A DNA stretch of 34,291 nt from Acidimicrobiales bacterium (lineage in GTDB: Bacteria; Actinomycetota; Acidimicrobiia; Acidimicrobiales; Ilumatobacteraceae). The stretch covers positions 1 to 34,291 of the forward strand of contig JAURJB010000011.1 of the NCBI GenBank assembly GCA_030832455.1. Direction: 5' to 3'. The notes under the pieces are model-generated. The model searched no databases, had not been told where the DNA came from, and was given only the letters and a program-made list of their open reading frames with translations. Position numbers and translations under genes: made by a program. Shown here piece after piece: positions 24,995 to 33,763 of the stretch; the first letter of the stretch is position 1, and each line of letters begins with the position of its first letter.

Positions 24995-24999
24995 AGAAT

Positions 25000-26655
25000 T
25001 CAGGAGCTCAGCGAAGAGGCAGAATCAGTTGACTTGTTTGTTTCTGGTGCATTCATGCGCTTGACCCGATGCCCTAGCGATGCACCAATGAGCTCCCGAA
25101 ACAAAGGATGAGGCCGATCTGGCCTGCTCTTGAATTCTGGATGCGCTTGTGTCCCCACCCAAAATGGATGGTCATTCAGTTCAATGAATTCAACCAAACG
25201 ACGATCGGGCGACGAACCGCTGCATATGAATCCCGATTCCTCAAAGCGTGCACGATACTTCGAATTGAACTCGTAGCGATGACGATGCCGCTCACTCACA
25301 ACCGGTTGGCCGTATGCATTCGCAACTTTTGTACCAGGCTCCAACTGCGCATAATACGCGCCAAGTCGCATCGTGCCACCCAAATCGGTGACATCACGCT
25401 GGTCAACCATGAGATCAATTACAGGATTCTGCGTTGAAGCGTCAAACTCGGTCGAATGGGCATCGGCAAGACCGAGAACATGGCGAGCAAACTCGATGGT
25501 CATCACTTGCATTCCTAGGCACAGCCCAAGACACGGCACATTGTGCTCCCGCGCATATTGGGCTGCCCTGATTTTTCCTTCTACACCTCGTGTACCAAAA
25601 CCACCAGGAATCACAATGCCATCAAGAGTTGCGAGTTGCTCTTCAGCGAGTAAACCCTCAACATTTTCGGCTTGAATCCACACGATTTCCACCTTTGCCG
25701 CATGGTGAAATCCGGCATGCTTCAAACTTTCAACAACCGAAAGATATGCGTCTTGTAGCTCGACATATTTGCCGATCAAGCCGATTCGCACCGGTGCAGT
25801 GGAAGCCTCAACGCGCGCTACCACTTCGCGCCACGGCGTGAGATCGAGAGGCGCATCAATCCGCAGAACGTTGCAAATCTGCGTATCGAGTCCTTCATCA
25901 TGAAGGATCAGTGGCAGTTCATAGATGTTTCGTGCATCGGCCGCGTTAATCACGTTCTTTTGTTCAACGTCACATTGGTTCGAGATTTTGCGCTTCAGTG
26001 CATCGCTAATCGGCTCATCGCTGCGACACACGATGATGTCTGGCTGAATGCCTCGTGACCGAAGCTCGGTGACGCTGTGCTGGGTAGGTTTTGTTTTCTG
26101 CTCGCCGCTCGGCCCAATAAATGGCACCAACGTCACATGCACATAACAAACATTGTCTCTGCCTACTTCGTTACGGAACTGCCGAACCGCTTCGAGGAAA
26201 GGAAGAATCTCAATGTCTCCTACCGTTCCACCAATCTCGGTGATCACAACATCAATATCATCAGTTGCGAGACGCTTAATTCGACGGCGAATTTCATCGG
26301 TGACATGCGGGATGACCTGAACCGTGCGTCCGAGGTAATCACCGCGACGCTCAGCAGCTAACACCGCTTGATAAATACTGCCAGTAGTTGCATTTGATGC
26401 CCGAGTGAGATTTTCATCGATGAATCGTTCGTAGTGACCGAGATCGAGATCGGTTTCTCCTCCATCATCGGTAACGAATACTTCGCCATGCTCAAACGGA
26501 TTCATCGTTCCTGGATCGACATTGATATACGGATCGAGCTTTTGCATGGTGACACGCAGACCACGCATTTTTAACAAACGCCCCAAGGAGGAGGCGGTGA
26601 GTCCTTTACCCAAAGAGCTCGCAACACCACCTGTCACAAATACGTGTTTTGGCAT
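25000..26655 (-). CDS. pyrG: CTP synthase
   Basis: A 551-residue enzyme that aminates UTP to CTP using glutamine and ATP. The N-terminal amidoligase opens with [20 protein letters not shown]. The C-terminal class I glutaminase has PGGFGTRG, the nucleophile Cys in [10 protein letters not shown] and the HPEFKSRP segment with the catalytic His-Glu pair. Length is normal, with a short Ser/Thr-rich tail. Between its ATG and recN lie 80 bases with two abutting inverted repeats and a GGAGAG ribosome binding site, so this gene is leadered. Confidence 0.97.
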   Translation of the reverse strand: MPKHVFVTGGVASSLGKGLTASSLGRLLKMRGLRVTMQKLDPYINVDPGTMNPFEHGEVFVTDDGGETDLDLGHYERFIDENLTRASNATTGSIYQAVLAAERRGDYLGRTVQVIPHVTDEIRRRIKRLATDDIDVVITEIGGTVGDIEILPFLEAVRQFRNEVGRDNVCYVHVTLVPFIGPSGEQKTKPTQHSVTELRSRGIQPDIIVCRSDEPISDALKRKISNQCDVEQKNVINAADARNIYELPLILHDEGLDTQICNVLRIDAPLDLTPWREVVARVEASTAPVRIGLIGKYVELQDAYLSVVESLKHAGFHHAAKVEIVWIQAENVEGLLAEEQLATLDGIVIPGGFGTRGVEGKIRAAQYAREHNVPCLGLCLGMQVMTIEFARHVLGLADAHSTEFDASTQNPVIDLMVDQRDVTDLGGTMRLGAYYAQLEPGTKVANAYGQPVVSERHRHRYEFNSKYRARFEESGFICSGSSPDRRLVEFIELNDHPFWVGTQAHPEFKSRPDRPHPLFRELIGASLGHRVKRMNAPETNKSTDSASSLSS

Positions 26656-26678
26656 AACTGCTCTCCGTCCGGTGTCTA

Positions 26679-26720
26679 GGTTCTGCCGAGGAACCGTTTA
26701 TCTCACGACGGGAGATAAGC
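26679..26720 (-). promoter_or_regulatory. Two abutting inverted repeats in the recN-pyrG gap
   Basis: On the minus strand, TTATCTC-N7-GAGATAA (stem bases 26718-26712 and 26704-26698) is followed at once by GGTTC-N7-GAACC (26695-26691 and 26683-26679). In RNA they would form two consecutive stem-loops with seven-base loops in the pyrG leader. There is no T-tract, so a simple terminator for recN is unlikely. They could instead be operator sites or a leader structure controlling pyrG. TATGCT at 26723-26718 overlaps the first arm and could be a -10 element. Confidence 0.4.
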
Positions 26721-26735
26721 ATACCCTGAAATCGA

Positions 26736-28352
26736 CTACCGCCGAGAACGCTTGTCGCTTGACTGGCTTTTTGCCACTTTCCCTTGAGAATCACGCAACA
26801 ACTCACGAGCATGTTCAATGGCCGTGGCTTCTGCTATGCCCCCCGAAAGCATGCGAGCAATCTCTTCCGCACGTTCTTCATCCGTGAGCAAAGCCGCCAG
26901 AGCAAATGTCGCATTATCTTGCACCTTCTTCGAAACCCGAATATGAGTGTGCGCAGAAGCCGCTACTTGTGGCAGGTGTGTCACCACAAACACCTGGTGA
27001 CGAACACCAAGTTGAGCCAGTGCTTGGGCTACCGCAACGGCTGCTTCACCACCAATTCCTGCATCGACTTCATCGAATACCAACGTTGCGGGACCCGAAC
27101 TGAGCACCAGACGCAACGCCAGCATCGTTCGCGCCAACTCGCCTCCCGATGCAACTTTTGTTAGCGGCATGACAGGTGAACCTGGGTTAGCTGCCAGCAG
27201 AAACACCACGTCGTCTCCTGGGTCAGCGCCCACCGAAACCTCAATCAGCGCATGAGCCATGGCAAGTGTTCGCAGGTGTTTTTGCACTTTGGAACCAAGT
27301 GGACCCGCACCATCGCGACGGGCCTTGCCTACTACTCGTTGTGCAACTTCAAGTTGGGCAACTGCATGTTCACGTTCAGCATCAAGGGTCGCAGCGCGGG
27401 CCTCAAAGGATTCAAGTTCGCGCAGCCGTTCGCCGACCTCTTCGCCATAGCGAATCACTTCAGCGAGTGATTCCCCATACTTACGGCGCAGATCAACTAA
27501 TAACTGTCGTCGCTTTCGAACGTCGTCCAAACGCGCAGGATCTTCTTCTATTCGTTCCGCCGCGTCGCGCATTTGCGCCGAAACGTCCTCGAGCTCGCTC
27601 TGAAGAGCTTTGATTCGAGTCACAATTTCGGCGAATGGTTCTTTATTCGCAATTGCCGCCACAGCCGAGCCAAGAGAGTCTGCAGCGCCGTCGTCTTGAG
27701 TTAACGCCGAAATCGCCTTCCACAATGACTCGCGATAATTCACCGCATCAGCAAGCACATCTTCTTCGCGGGATAAATGTTCGTCTTCATCTCCACCCAC
27801 AAGCGCTGCATCGGCAATCTCTTGAGACTGAAAACGCAATAAGTCAATTTCTCGTGCACGGGCCCGATCATCGCCACCCAACGTTGCCAGTGCTGCGTCA
27901 ATCTCAGTTAACCGTGCGCGCGCTTCACGTAGTGGCACCAGGTCAACATCGGCAAACGTATCGAGAGCTTCTCGTTGCGCCTTTGCCCCAAGCAAACTCT
28001 GGTGTGCATGCTGACCATGCATGTCAACCAAGTCGGCACCGATTTCGGACAATTGCGCCACTGTTGCAAGTCGCCCGTTGATATAGGCACGAGAACGACC
28101 ATCGAGCGGGATCGTTCGACACAGAATCATTTCTTCTTCGCCAACCACGAAGCGGCCTTCAACTCGAGCTTCTATTGCACCGGGACGAACTATTCCAGCA
28201 TCTGCCCTGCCGCCTACCAGCAAATTGATTGCCTCGACAATCATGGTTTTACCTGCTCCCGTTTCGCCGGTGAGCGCAACAAGACCACTGTCCAACTGCA
28301 AGTCGAGTGTGTCAATAACTCCTAGATTTTCGATGTGAAGTTCGGAAAGCAC
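26736..28352 (-). CDS. recN: DNA repair protein RecN
   Basis: A 538-residue SMC-like ATPase for double-strand break repair. Walker A is GETGAGKT at 29-36. The long coiled coil spans roughly 150-360. The C-terminal half has SGGELARTMLALRLVL (signature), TLVFDEVDAGIGGEAA (Walker B) and VVTHLPQVAA. It is slightly short of the usual 550 to 590 residues, mostly in the coiled coil. The GTG start overlaps the nadK stop by one base. Confidence 0.96.
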   Translation of the reverse strand: MLSELHIENLGVIDTLDLQLDSGLVALTGETGAGKTMIVEAINLLVGGRADAGIVRPGAIEARVEGRFVVGEEEMILCRTIPLDGRSRAYINGRLATVAQLSEIGADLVDMHGQHAHQSLLGAKAQREALDTFADVDLVPLREARARLTEIDAALATLGGDDRARAREIDLLRFQSQEIADAALVGGDEDEHLSREEDVLADAVNYRESLWKAISALTQDDGAADSLGSAVAAIANKEPFAEIVTRIKALQSELEDVSAQMRDAAERIEEDPARLDDVRKRRQLLVDLRRKYGESLAEVIRYGEEVGERLRELESFEARAATLDAEREHAVAQLEVAQRVVGKARRDGAGPLGSKVQKHLRTLAMAHALIEVSVGADPGDDVVFLLAANPGSPVMPLTKVASGGELARTMLALRLVLSSGPATLVFDEVDAGIGGEAAVAVAQALAQLGVRHQVFVVTHLPQVAASAHTHIRVSKKVQDNATFALAALLTDEERAEEIARMLSGGIAEATAIEHARELLRDSQGKVAKSQSSDKRSRR

Positions 28353-29218
28353 TAGTCCTCGCCAAGACCAAACTTTGCCCGCACGATTTGATGGAACTTT
28401 GGTTCTTTGAACAGTCTGACGAAAATTGCTTGGCAGGAATCTGGCGCATACACCACCAGGTCGTTCTGCGTCAGGCTGGCAACACCGCGACCATCGATGG
28501 CGAGATCTACAGGACGAGTACCCACGACCTTGATGTGTACCGACTCGTGTGGATCAAGGACAAGCGAGCGATCGAACAACATGTGTGGGGAAACTGGGGT
28601 GATCAGCAATGCACGATGGCGAGGTGAAACCACTGGGCCGCGCGCACTCATTGAATACGCAGTACTTCCTGTTGGCGTGCTGACGATGACACCATCCGCC
28701 GAGTATCGGGCGAAATTCTGACCGTTGATCACCACGTCCAACCACACGGTGTGACCGGATTGATGTTTTTCTAACACCGCCTCATTCAACGCGCGCCACG
28801 AGACCGAACTTGATCCATCAGCCTTGTGGAGCGTGACATTTAGCATCATGCGCGCATCAATCACATAATCAGTTCCTGAAGTACCCGTTTGCCATCGATT
28901 CAACGCATCGATCAGTTCATCAGGTTCAATTTCGGTGAGGTAACCAATCGTCCCCACATTGACTCCCAAAATTGGTACCGGCGCTCCATCCAACATATGG
29001 ACCGCGCGCAATACGGTTCCATCACCACCAAGGCTGACCACCAAATCTGCATCCATTGCATGTCGGGAATCAGAAAGTTCGACACAGTTCACAGCACGAG
29101 CATCAAATTCGTGCATCCAGAGATAGTGCCCATGCTCTGACGACCAGCGCTGAAGATCTGCGACGAGGCCGGGAATTTCCACCCGTGTGTGGTGCGCGAT
29201 AACAAAAATATTGGCCAT
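28352..29218 (-). CDS. nadK: NAD kinase
   Basis: A 288-residue enzyme that phosphorylates NAD to NADP. GGDGT is at 64-68, WRALNEAVLE carries the conserved NE pair, and VSTPTGSTAYSMSARGPVVS is the nucleotide-binding loop typical of bacterial NadK. GGTGAG lies about 7 bases before the ATG. It follows tlyA by 16 bases and overlaps recN, matching the tlyA-ppnK-recN order of mycobacteria. Confidence 0.97.
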   Translation of the reverse strand: MANIFVIAHHTRVEIPGLVADLQRWSSEHGHYLWMHEFDARAVNCVELSDSRHAMDADLVVSLGGDGTVLRAVHMLDGAPVPILGVNVGTIGYLTEIEPDELIDALNRWQTGTSGTDYVIDARMMLNVTLHKADGSSSVSWRALNEAVLEKHQSGHTVWLDVVINGQNFARYSADGVIVSTPTGSTAYSMSARGPVVSPRHRALLITPVSPHMLFDRSLVLDPHESVHIKVVGTRPVDLAIDGRGVASLTQNDLVVYAPDSCQAIFVRLFKEPKFHQIVRAKFGLGED

Positions 29219-29234
29219 TAGATCTCACCCATCG

Positions 29235-29996
29235 TTATGCGCACGCTTCAAACTTATACCAGACCAAATATTCAATGTTGCCCTCTGCACCACGGACAGG
29301 CGATTCCGTACGACCCCGCTCAGCCAACCCGAGCTCATGCATCGCAGAACTCACTTCGGACAGGACGCGGTCGCGAATCCCTTGATCCGTAATCACGCCT
29401 TGCCCTTTATCAACCTCACGCTTTGTCGCTTCAAACTGTGGTTTGACCAGCACGATCAGATCGCCTGATGGCTCCAATTTGGTGCTCAATGACCGAGCCA
29501 CAGTTCGGAGAGAAATAAAGGAAAGGTCAACTACAACAATGTCAAAGTTACGATCGAGCTCAATTGGCAAATCTGATTCGCCAAGGCGTCGAACATTGAA
29601 TGAATCGATCACGACAACGCGCGGGTCACTGACTATGCGCTCATGTAATTGAGACTTCCCCACGTCAACAGCAACCACTTCGCGGGCGCCACGTTGCAAC
29701 ACACAGTCGGTGAACCCACCTGTCGATGCACCCGCATCAAGAACACGCTTACCGACAACATCGATCCCAAACTCATTGAGCGCGGCCTCAATCTTGAGGC
29801 CTCCACGTGACACGAATTGTTCAGAGTGTCTGACCAGCACCTCGTCATGCAATGCAACTTGGCGATTGGTTGTCAGCACAATTGATCCATTCACTCTGAC
29901 CACGCCAGATCGAATGAGATCATGGGCTTGCTCAACCGTGTCGCACAAACCGCGCTGTAGTAACGCCTTATCGACCGACTGTCGGCGTGTACTCAC
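29235..29996 (-). CDS. tlyA: TlyA family rRNA 2'-O-methyltransferase
   Basis: A 253-residue protein with an N-terminal S4 domain (DKALLQRGLCDTVEQAHDLI) and a C-terminal FtsJ-like methyltransferase. The SAM loop is DAGASTGGFT at 87-96; SRGGLKIEAAL before it and KPQFEA later are family hallmarks. Mycobacterial TlyA 2'-O-methylates 16S and 23S rRNA, which sensitises ribosomes to capreomycin; the same role is inferred here. The GTG start lies 3 bases after the HAD gene. Confidence 0.95.
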   Translation of the reverse strand: MSTRRQSVDKALLQRGLCDTVEQAHDLIRSGVVRVNGSIVLTTNRQVALHDEVLVRHSEQFVSRGGLKIEAALNEFGIDVVGKRVLDAGASTGGFTDCVLQRGAREVVAVDVGKSQLHERIVSDPRVVVIDSFNVRRLGESDLPIELDRNFDIVVVDLSFISLRTVARSLSTKLEPSGDLIVLVKPQFEATKREVDKGQGVITDQGIRDRVLSEVSSAMHELGLAERGRTESPVRGAEGNIEYLVWYKFEACA

Positions 29997-29999
29997 GAC

Positions 30000-30797
30000 T
30001 TAGCGTTTCTGTCCGATGAGAAAATCGGCAAATGCAGCCAGATTCACCCCTGCGAACGCAGCATGTGCCAATTCATTTTCAGAATTACCAACACCACTTT
30101 GCACATGCGCAAACCTGCATCCAACAGTGCGCGCAAACTCTCCATCTGTTGACGCTCTGTCGCCCACCATCCATGCACTAGACAGATCAGAAATATCTAG
30201 TACGCGTCTCACCATCGCTGCCATTGGTTCATTCGGCTTTCCTGCCACACGCGGTTGAACTCCACTTGCCGCAGCAACAGCAGCGACAATTGACCCACCA
30301 CCCGGGATGACGCCATCTCGAGTTGGGTATGTCGCGTCATCGTTAGTCGCAATGAACCGCGCACCATCTCTAATCTTTGCCGAAAGTCGTGTCAGTCCTG
30401 CGAAATCAAATGTGCGATGGAACGCAACAACCACAGCGTCAACCGGCGTAGCCATGTCAAAGTTCGGATCATCAGATCTACCGACAATCACTGCACCAGA
30501 TTCCTGAATAGCGTGTGTGACACCTGGTCCACCACAAGTCAGCACTCGATCTCCCGACGCAAGCAAAGATCCAGCGGCCTGCGAAGCAGTCACAACGTCA
30601 CCTAATGCTGGAATTCCGATTTCTTCCAAGATTCGAGCTTGATCGTCGGCGGTTGCATACGAATTATTGGTGACAAACAGCACGCGATGCCCTGCTTCAC
30701 GAATCCGTGCAATCGCATCAACTGAACCCGGGATCGGCTGATGCGTGAGCCACACGACGCCATCCAGATCACACAAAACAGCTGGCTTCAATGGCAC
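30000..30797 (-). CDS. HAD-superfamily phosphatase, NagD-like (HAD-IIA)
   Basis: A 265-residue HAD hydrolase of the NagD/PGP type. The nucleophile motif CDLDGVVW holds D10 and D12, motif II is FVTNNS, the lysine motif is VAGKPNEPM, and motif IV is MVGDRASTDGEFA. The substrate is unknown; relatives dephosphorylate nucleotides and damaged sugar phosphates. It occupies the place of Rv1692 next to tlyA, where the mycobacterial enzyme is a glycerol-3-phosphate phosphatase. The annotated start is GTG at 30797. TACAGT directly abuts it, and lies 6 bases before an in-frame TTG two codons later, so a leaderless start at TTG 30791 is possible. Confidence 0.93.
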   Translation of the reverse strand: MPLKPAVLCDLDGVVWLTHQPIPGSVDAIARIREAGHRVLFVTNNSYATADDQARILEEIGIPALGDVVTASQAAGSLLASGDRVLTCGGPGVTHAIQESGAVIVGRSDDPNFDMATPVDAVVVAFHRTFDFAGLTRLSAKIRDGARFIATNDDATYPTRDGVIPGGGSIVAAVAAASGVQPRVAGKPNEPMAAMVRRVLDISDLSSAWMVGDRASTDGEFARTVGCRFAHVQSGVGNSENELAHAAFAGVNLAAFADFLIGQKR

Positions 30798-30806
30798 ACT
30801 GTAATT

Positions 30807-32000
30807 GTGCCTCGTTTTGAACCATTTCAGGCGCTTCGTTACTCAGAAACCCTGCCGTTAAACGAAGTGTGTTCACCACCGTATGACGTGCTGTCCGACA
30901 GCGATCGCTTGGCACTTGCTATGCGGCACCAAAACAACATCGTGAATCTCGATATGCCCGTCTCCGATTCGGGCAACCCCTATGACGATGCTGCACATAT
31001 CATGAGCAACTGGATTCGAGATGGAGTTCTCACGCGAGACACTGCACCATCTTTCACGGTGTACAGAATGCAATTCACTGACACAACAGGAAAACTGCGC
31101 AACGTAGTTGGTGTTATTGGTGCTTTAGAAGTGGTCGACGAGGGCGCGGGCGGCGTCTTGCCCCACGAGAGGACTACACCCAAGGCCAAGACCGATCGAC
31201 TTGAACTCACTCGAGCTACTGATGCCAATTTGTCCCCTGTTTGGGGGTTATCTCTTGCCTCTGGCTTGTCTGAACTGTTACTTGAGCCGGGCGAACAACT
31301 GGGATCACTCGTTGACACCGAGGGTGTCATACACAGCATTGAACGGGTAACCGACACTCGGCGCATCAATGAGATTTCATCTGCTATCGCTGCTCACCCA
31401 GTGGTGATCGCCGACGGCCACCATCGTTATGCAATCAGCCGGACGTACCGTGATGAGGTTCGCGCCCGTTTAGGTGGCAGCACTTCCGGTGCCGAGCTCA
31501 CCATGACCTACATCAATGAATTGATAGATGAACAACTCAGCGTTGCAGCGATTCACCGTCTCTACGAAAACATCACGTATAAAGATTTAGCAGCATCGCT
31601 ATCGCCGTACTTCACTATCTCCGACGCTCACCCAGTCGATGATGCAACACTGTCCACAATGAATAAGCAAGGATCACTCTGTTTGGTCTCCAAATCAGGT
31701 TTTGCGCATTGGCTCACACCAATTGCATCGAAGTTCGCAGGCGTGCGAAATCTCGATAGTGCCTATCTCGAGCATGCATTGTCTAACGTGCCCCATGATG
31801 TTCGATACCAACATGGAGTCAGCGAAGTACAGCACGAATTGCGCAGCACACATGCAACCGCAGCGATTTTGATCCGCCCCGTAAGTGTCAGCGAGATTCA
31901 GCGCACGGCAAACGAAGGTTTGCTGATGCCACCAAAGTCAACGTTCTTTACGCCAAAACTGCGGACTGGTTTTGTGATCCGCGAATTAGCGACGCGCTAG
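30807..32000 (+). CDS. DUF1015 family protein
   Basis: A 397-residue conserved protein of unknown function. Its signature is present: PRFEPFQALRY at the start, CSPPYDV at 22-28, LPHERTTPKAKTDRLEL at 118-134 and VIADGHHRYA at 200-209, a likely catalytic or binding loop. I use the GTG at 30807 since it gives the family N-terminus PRFEPFQ; the frame further upstream is antisense to the HAD gene. Only nine bases separate the two starts. Its TAG stop shares a CTAG palindrome with the convergent TPR gene. Confidence 0.9.
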   Translation: MPRFEPFQALRYSETLPLNEVCSPPYDVLSDSDRLALAMRHQNNIVNLDMPVSDSGNPYDDAAHIMSNWIRDGVLTRDTAPSFTVYRMQFTDTTGKLRNVVGVIGALEVVDEGAGGVLPHERTTPKAKTDRLELTRATDANLSPVWGLSLASGLSELLLEPGEQLGSLVDTEGVIHSIERVTDTRRINEISSAIAAHPVVIADGHHRYAISRTYRDEVRARLGGSTSGAELTMTYINELIDEQLSVAAIHRLYENITYKDLAASLSPYFTISDAHPVDDATLSTMNKQGSLCLVSKSGFAHWLTPIASKFAGVRNLDSAYLEHALSNVPHDVRYQHGVSEVQHELRSTHATAAILIRPVSVSEIQRTANEGLLMPPKSTFFTPKLRTGFVIRELATR

Positions 32001-33499
32001 TGCGCGCCAATTGCTGACAGTCGCTCGCGAACGTCTGAAAAATCAGGATCGTTATTGGCGATCTTGGCAAACCATTCACGTGCATTGATCACGTCCCCCG
32101 AACGGTCAAACAAATCGGCAAGTACGTACCATTCACGAAGATGATGTTCGCGAACCTTTGCAGGATCCTTCTTGGTCTGTTGCATAATGCGAACAGCGTT
32201 CTGAATGTCACCCTTATCGGCCTGCGCACTGGCAGCCACGATACGACCTTCAGCCACAATTGCTGGATCAGGTGATGCGTCCTTCAATTCCTTCCACAAC
32301 TCATCAACCTTTTCGTAGCGCATCAACGCCCGGTAACAGTCAGCAAGAACGGGATGGTTCAACGTCGAAGCAGGCATCGCAGCGCGAGCCTTTTCGAGGT
32401 GATCAGCAGCATCTCGCCATTGTCCAAGTCGATACAACGACAAGCCGGCAATTTCATGAATGAGATGCACGCCTTCACACTCACGAGTAATCGGAATGAT
32501 GATGCGCTTTGCGTCTTGGTAGCGACCCTTTTCAAATGCATCAAGCGCAAGTGCAAGTTTGCTGATCAAACGCTTAGCCGCTTGATCGCCAACAATGCCA
32601 GCAATCTTCTTACCAACCGTTGCTTCAACGTGTGCAAGGGCTGGTGCTGATGCTCGTTTTTCATCACGCTCCAAATGAATCGGAGCATTGTGATCACGAC
32701 TTCCCGATCCTCTACGCGGAGCACGCGTAGATCCTTCATCTTTCCAACGCTCTACATGATGATCGTTACGTGGCGCGGCATCGCGATCGTAACGACGACC
32801 GCCAGTGCGTGAACGAACTTGATCAGCCCGACGCTGCGCATCAGTTTGCGGACGTGACGGACGGTCTGAATCAAAACTACGTGCACGACTTGGACGATCG
32901 TCATCGCGACGCGGACGACTTGGACGTGCATCACGATCAACAAAGCGACCACCACTTGCTGGACGGCCACGACCTGCTGGACGATCATCATCACGACGCG
33001 GGCGCGCCGGACGGTCTGAATCAAAACTACGTGGACGACTTGGACGTTCTGGACGGTCGCCAAAACGACCACGTGTGGCCGGACGATCATCATCGCGACG
33101 CGGACGCGACGGTCGATCAGAGTCAAAACTACGTGCACGACTTGGACGATCGTCATCACGACGCGGACGACCTGGACGAGCATCGCGATCGGTAAATCTG
33201 CCACCTGAAGACGGACGACCTGCGCCTGGACGACCTGACGACGGACGACCACCACCTGCTGGCCGATCATCATCACGACGCGGGCGAGCCGGACGGTCTG
33301 AATCAAAATTGCGTGGGCGACTTGGACGATCGTCATCACGACGCGGGCGACTTGGACGATCGTCATCGCGACGTGGACGGGAGGGTCGTGAATCGTCACG
33401 ACGAGGGCCTCTGGCTCCAGCGCCACTTGGGCGAGCTGGACGGGCTGAATCACTATCTCGTCTTGGGCGACGCGGACCGCTTCTGTCTGGTGTAGGCAC
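31997..33499 (-). CDS. TPR protein with long Arg/Asp-rich disordered N-terminus
   Basis: A 500-residue protein in two parts. Residues 1 to about 285 are low complexity, with RPRRDDDRP repeated about seven times, SFDSDRP or NFDSDRP four times and Gly-rich breaks, surely disordered and suited to RNA or phase-separating contacts (inference). Residues 290-500 are helical and TPR-like, with ALDAFEKGRYQDAKR, GLSLYRLGQWRDAADHLEKA and WYVLADLFDRSGDVINAREW as repeat units. The position near HAD, tlyA and nadK matches the TPR gene Rv1691. GTG at 33499 is preceded by TAGTAT after six bases. It lies just downstream of the rRNA terminator. Function is unknown. Confidence 0.88.
   Translation of the reverse strand: MPTPDRSGPRRPRRDSDSARPARPSGAGARGPRRDDSRPSRPRRDDDRPSRPRRDDDRPSRPRNFDSDRPARPRRDDDRPAGGGRPSSGRPGAGRPSSGGRFTDRDARPGRPRRDDDRPSRARSFDSDRPSRPRRDDDRPATRGRFGDRPERPSRPRSFDSDRPARPRRDDDRPAGRGRPASGGRFVDRDARPSRPRRDDDRPSRARSFDSDRPSRPQTDAQRRADQVRSRTGGRRYDRDAAPRNDHHVERWKDEGSTRAPRRGSGSRDHNAPIHLERDEKRASAPALAHVEATVGKKIAGIVGDQAAKRLISKLALALDAFEKGRYQDAKRIIIPITRECEGVHLIHEIAGLSLYRLGQWRDAADHLEKARAAMPASTLNHPVLADCYRALMRYEKVDELWKELKDASPDPAIVAEGRIVAASAQADKGDIQNAVRIMQQTKKDPAKVREHHLREWYVLADLFDRSGDVINAREWFAKIANNDPDFSDVRERLSAIGAH
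32849..33403 (-). repeat. In-frame tandem and higher-order repeats in the TPR gene
   Basis: This DNA codes for residues 33-217 of the TPR protein. The short unit is nine or ten codons (RPRRDDDRPS). A larger unit of about 84 codons (252 bp) recurs: the block from RPSSGGRF and DRDARPGRPRRDDDRPSRAR near residues 95-140 returns at 179-219 with a few changes. The repeats keep the frame, so they probably arose by slippage or unequal recombination under coding constraint. They make long false frames on both strands. Confidence 0.9.
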
Positions 33500-33511
33500 C
33501 CATCAATACTA
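33500..33511 (-). promoter_or_regulatory. Putative leaderless -10 promoter of the TPR gene
   Basis: On the minus strand TAGTAT (33511-33506) is followed by six bases and the GTG at 33499. The remaining gap to the rRNA terminator, about 90 bases, holds no other feature I can see. Confidence 0.5.
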
Positions 33512-33603
33512 CCGTCACACCTTTGTAATTCGGCGTGAGACTACAACACAGCAACATGCACACCAAATTGAACTGAATGAATAATGATTACGGGCATAAA
33601 CGA

Positions 33604-33635
33604 CAAAAGCCCCACGCTTTCGCGTGGGGCTTTTG
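33604..33635 (-). terminator. Rho-independent terminator of the rRNA operon
   Basis: A perfect 14-bp stem, with arms 33635-33622 and 33617-33604, closes a GAAA loop on the minus strand, and the descending arm ends in CTTTTG. It starts 13 bases after the 3' end of 5S rRNA. The stem is so symmetrical that it may also act on plus-strand transcription. Confidence 0.92.
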
Positions 33636-33647
33636 CTTTCGATTAAA

Positions 33648-33763
33648 TCTGGCGGCGTCCTACTCTCCCAGGGGGTCTACCCCCAAGTACCATTGGCGCT
33701 GACGGGCTTAACTGCCGTGTTCGGAATGGGAACGGGTGTGTCCCCGTCGCTAAGGCCACCAGA
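33648..33763 (-). rRNA. rrf: 5S ribosomal RNA
   Basis: The minus strand gives a complete 5S rRNA of about 116 nt. It begins TCTGGTGGCC and ends GGCGGCCAGA-like (GACGCCGCCAGA), which pair to form helix I. The conserved CCCGUUCCCAUUCCGAACAC segment of loops B/C and the GGGAGAGUAGG segment near the 3' end are visible. It lies between the 23S gene and the operon terminator. Confidence 0.96.

Noticed and set aside
26679-26695. LexA box before pyrG
   Set aside because: The arms are GGTTC-N7-GAACC on both strands, whereas the actinobacterial LexA site has GAAC-N4-GTTC.
32849-33403. CRISPR-like spaced repeats
   Set aside because: The repeats are in frame with a protein, of unequal spacing, and the intervening pieces are themselves repeats. 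No cas genes are nearby.
32752-33584. Long open frames of 141 to 233 codons in other frames of the repeat region
   Set aside because: They arise because the short codon repeats exclude stops in other frames; the translations are monotonous (VVMTIVQVVH or DDRHHDADDL) and only the TPR frame continues into a folded domain.
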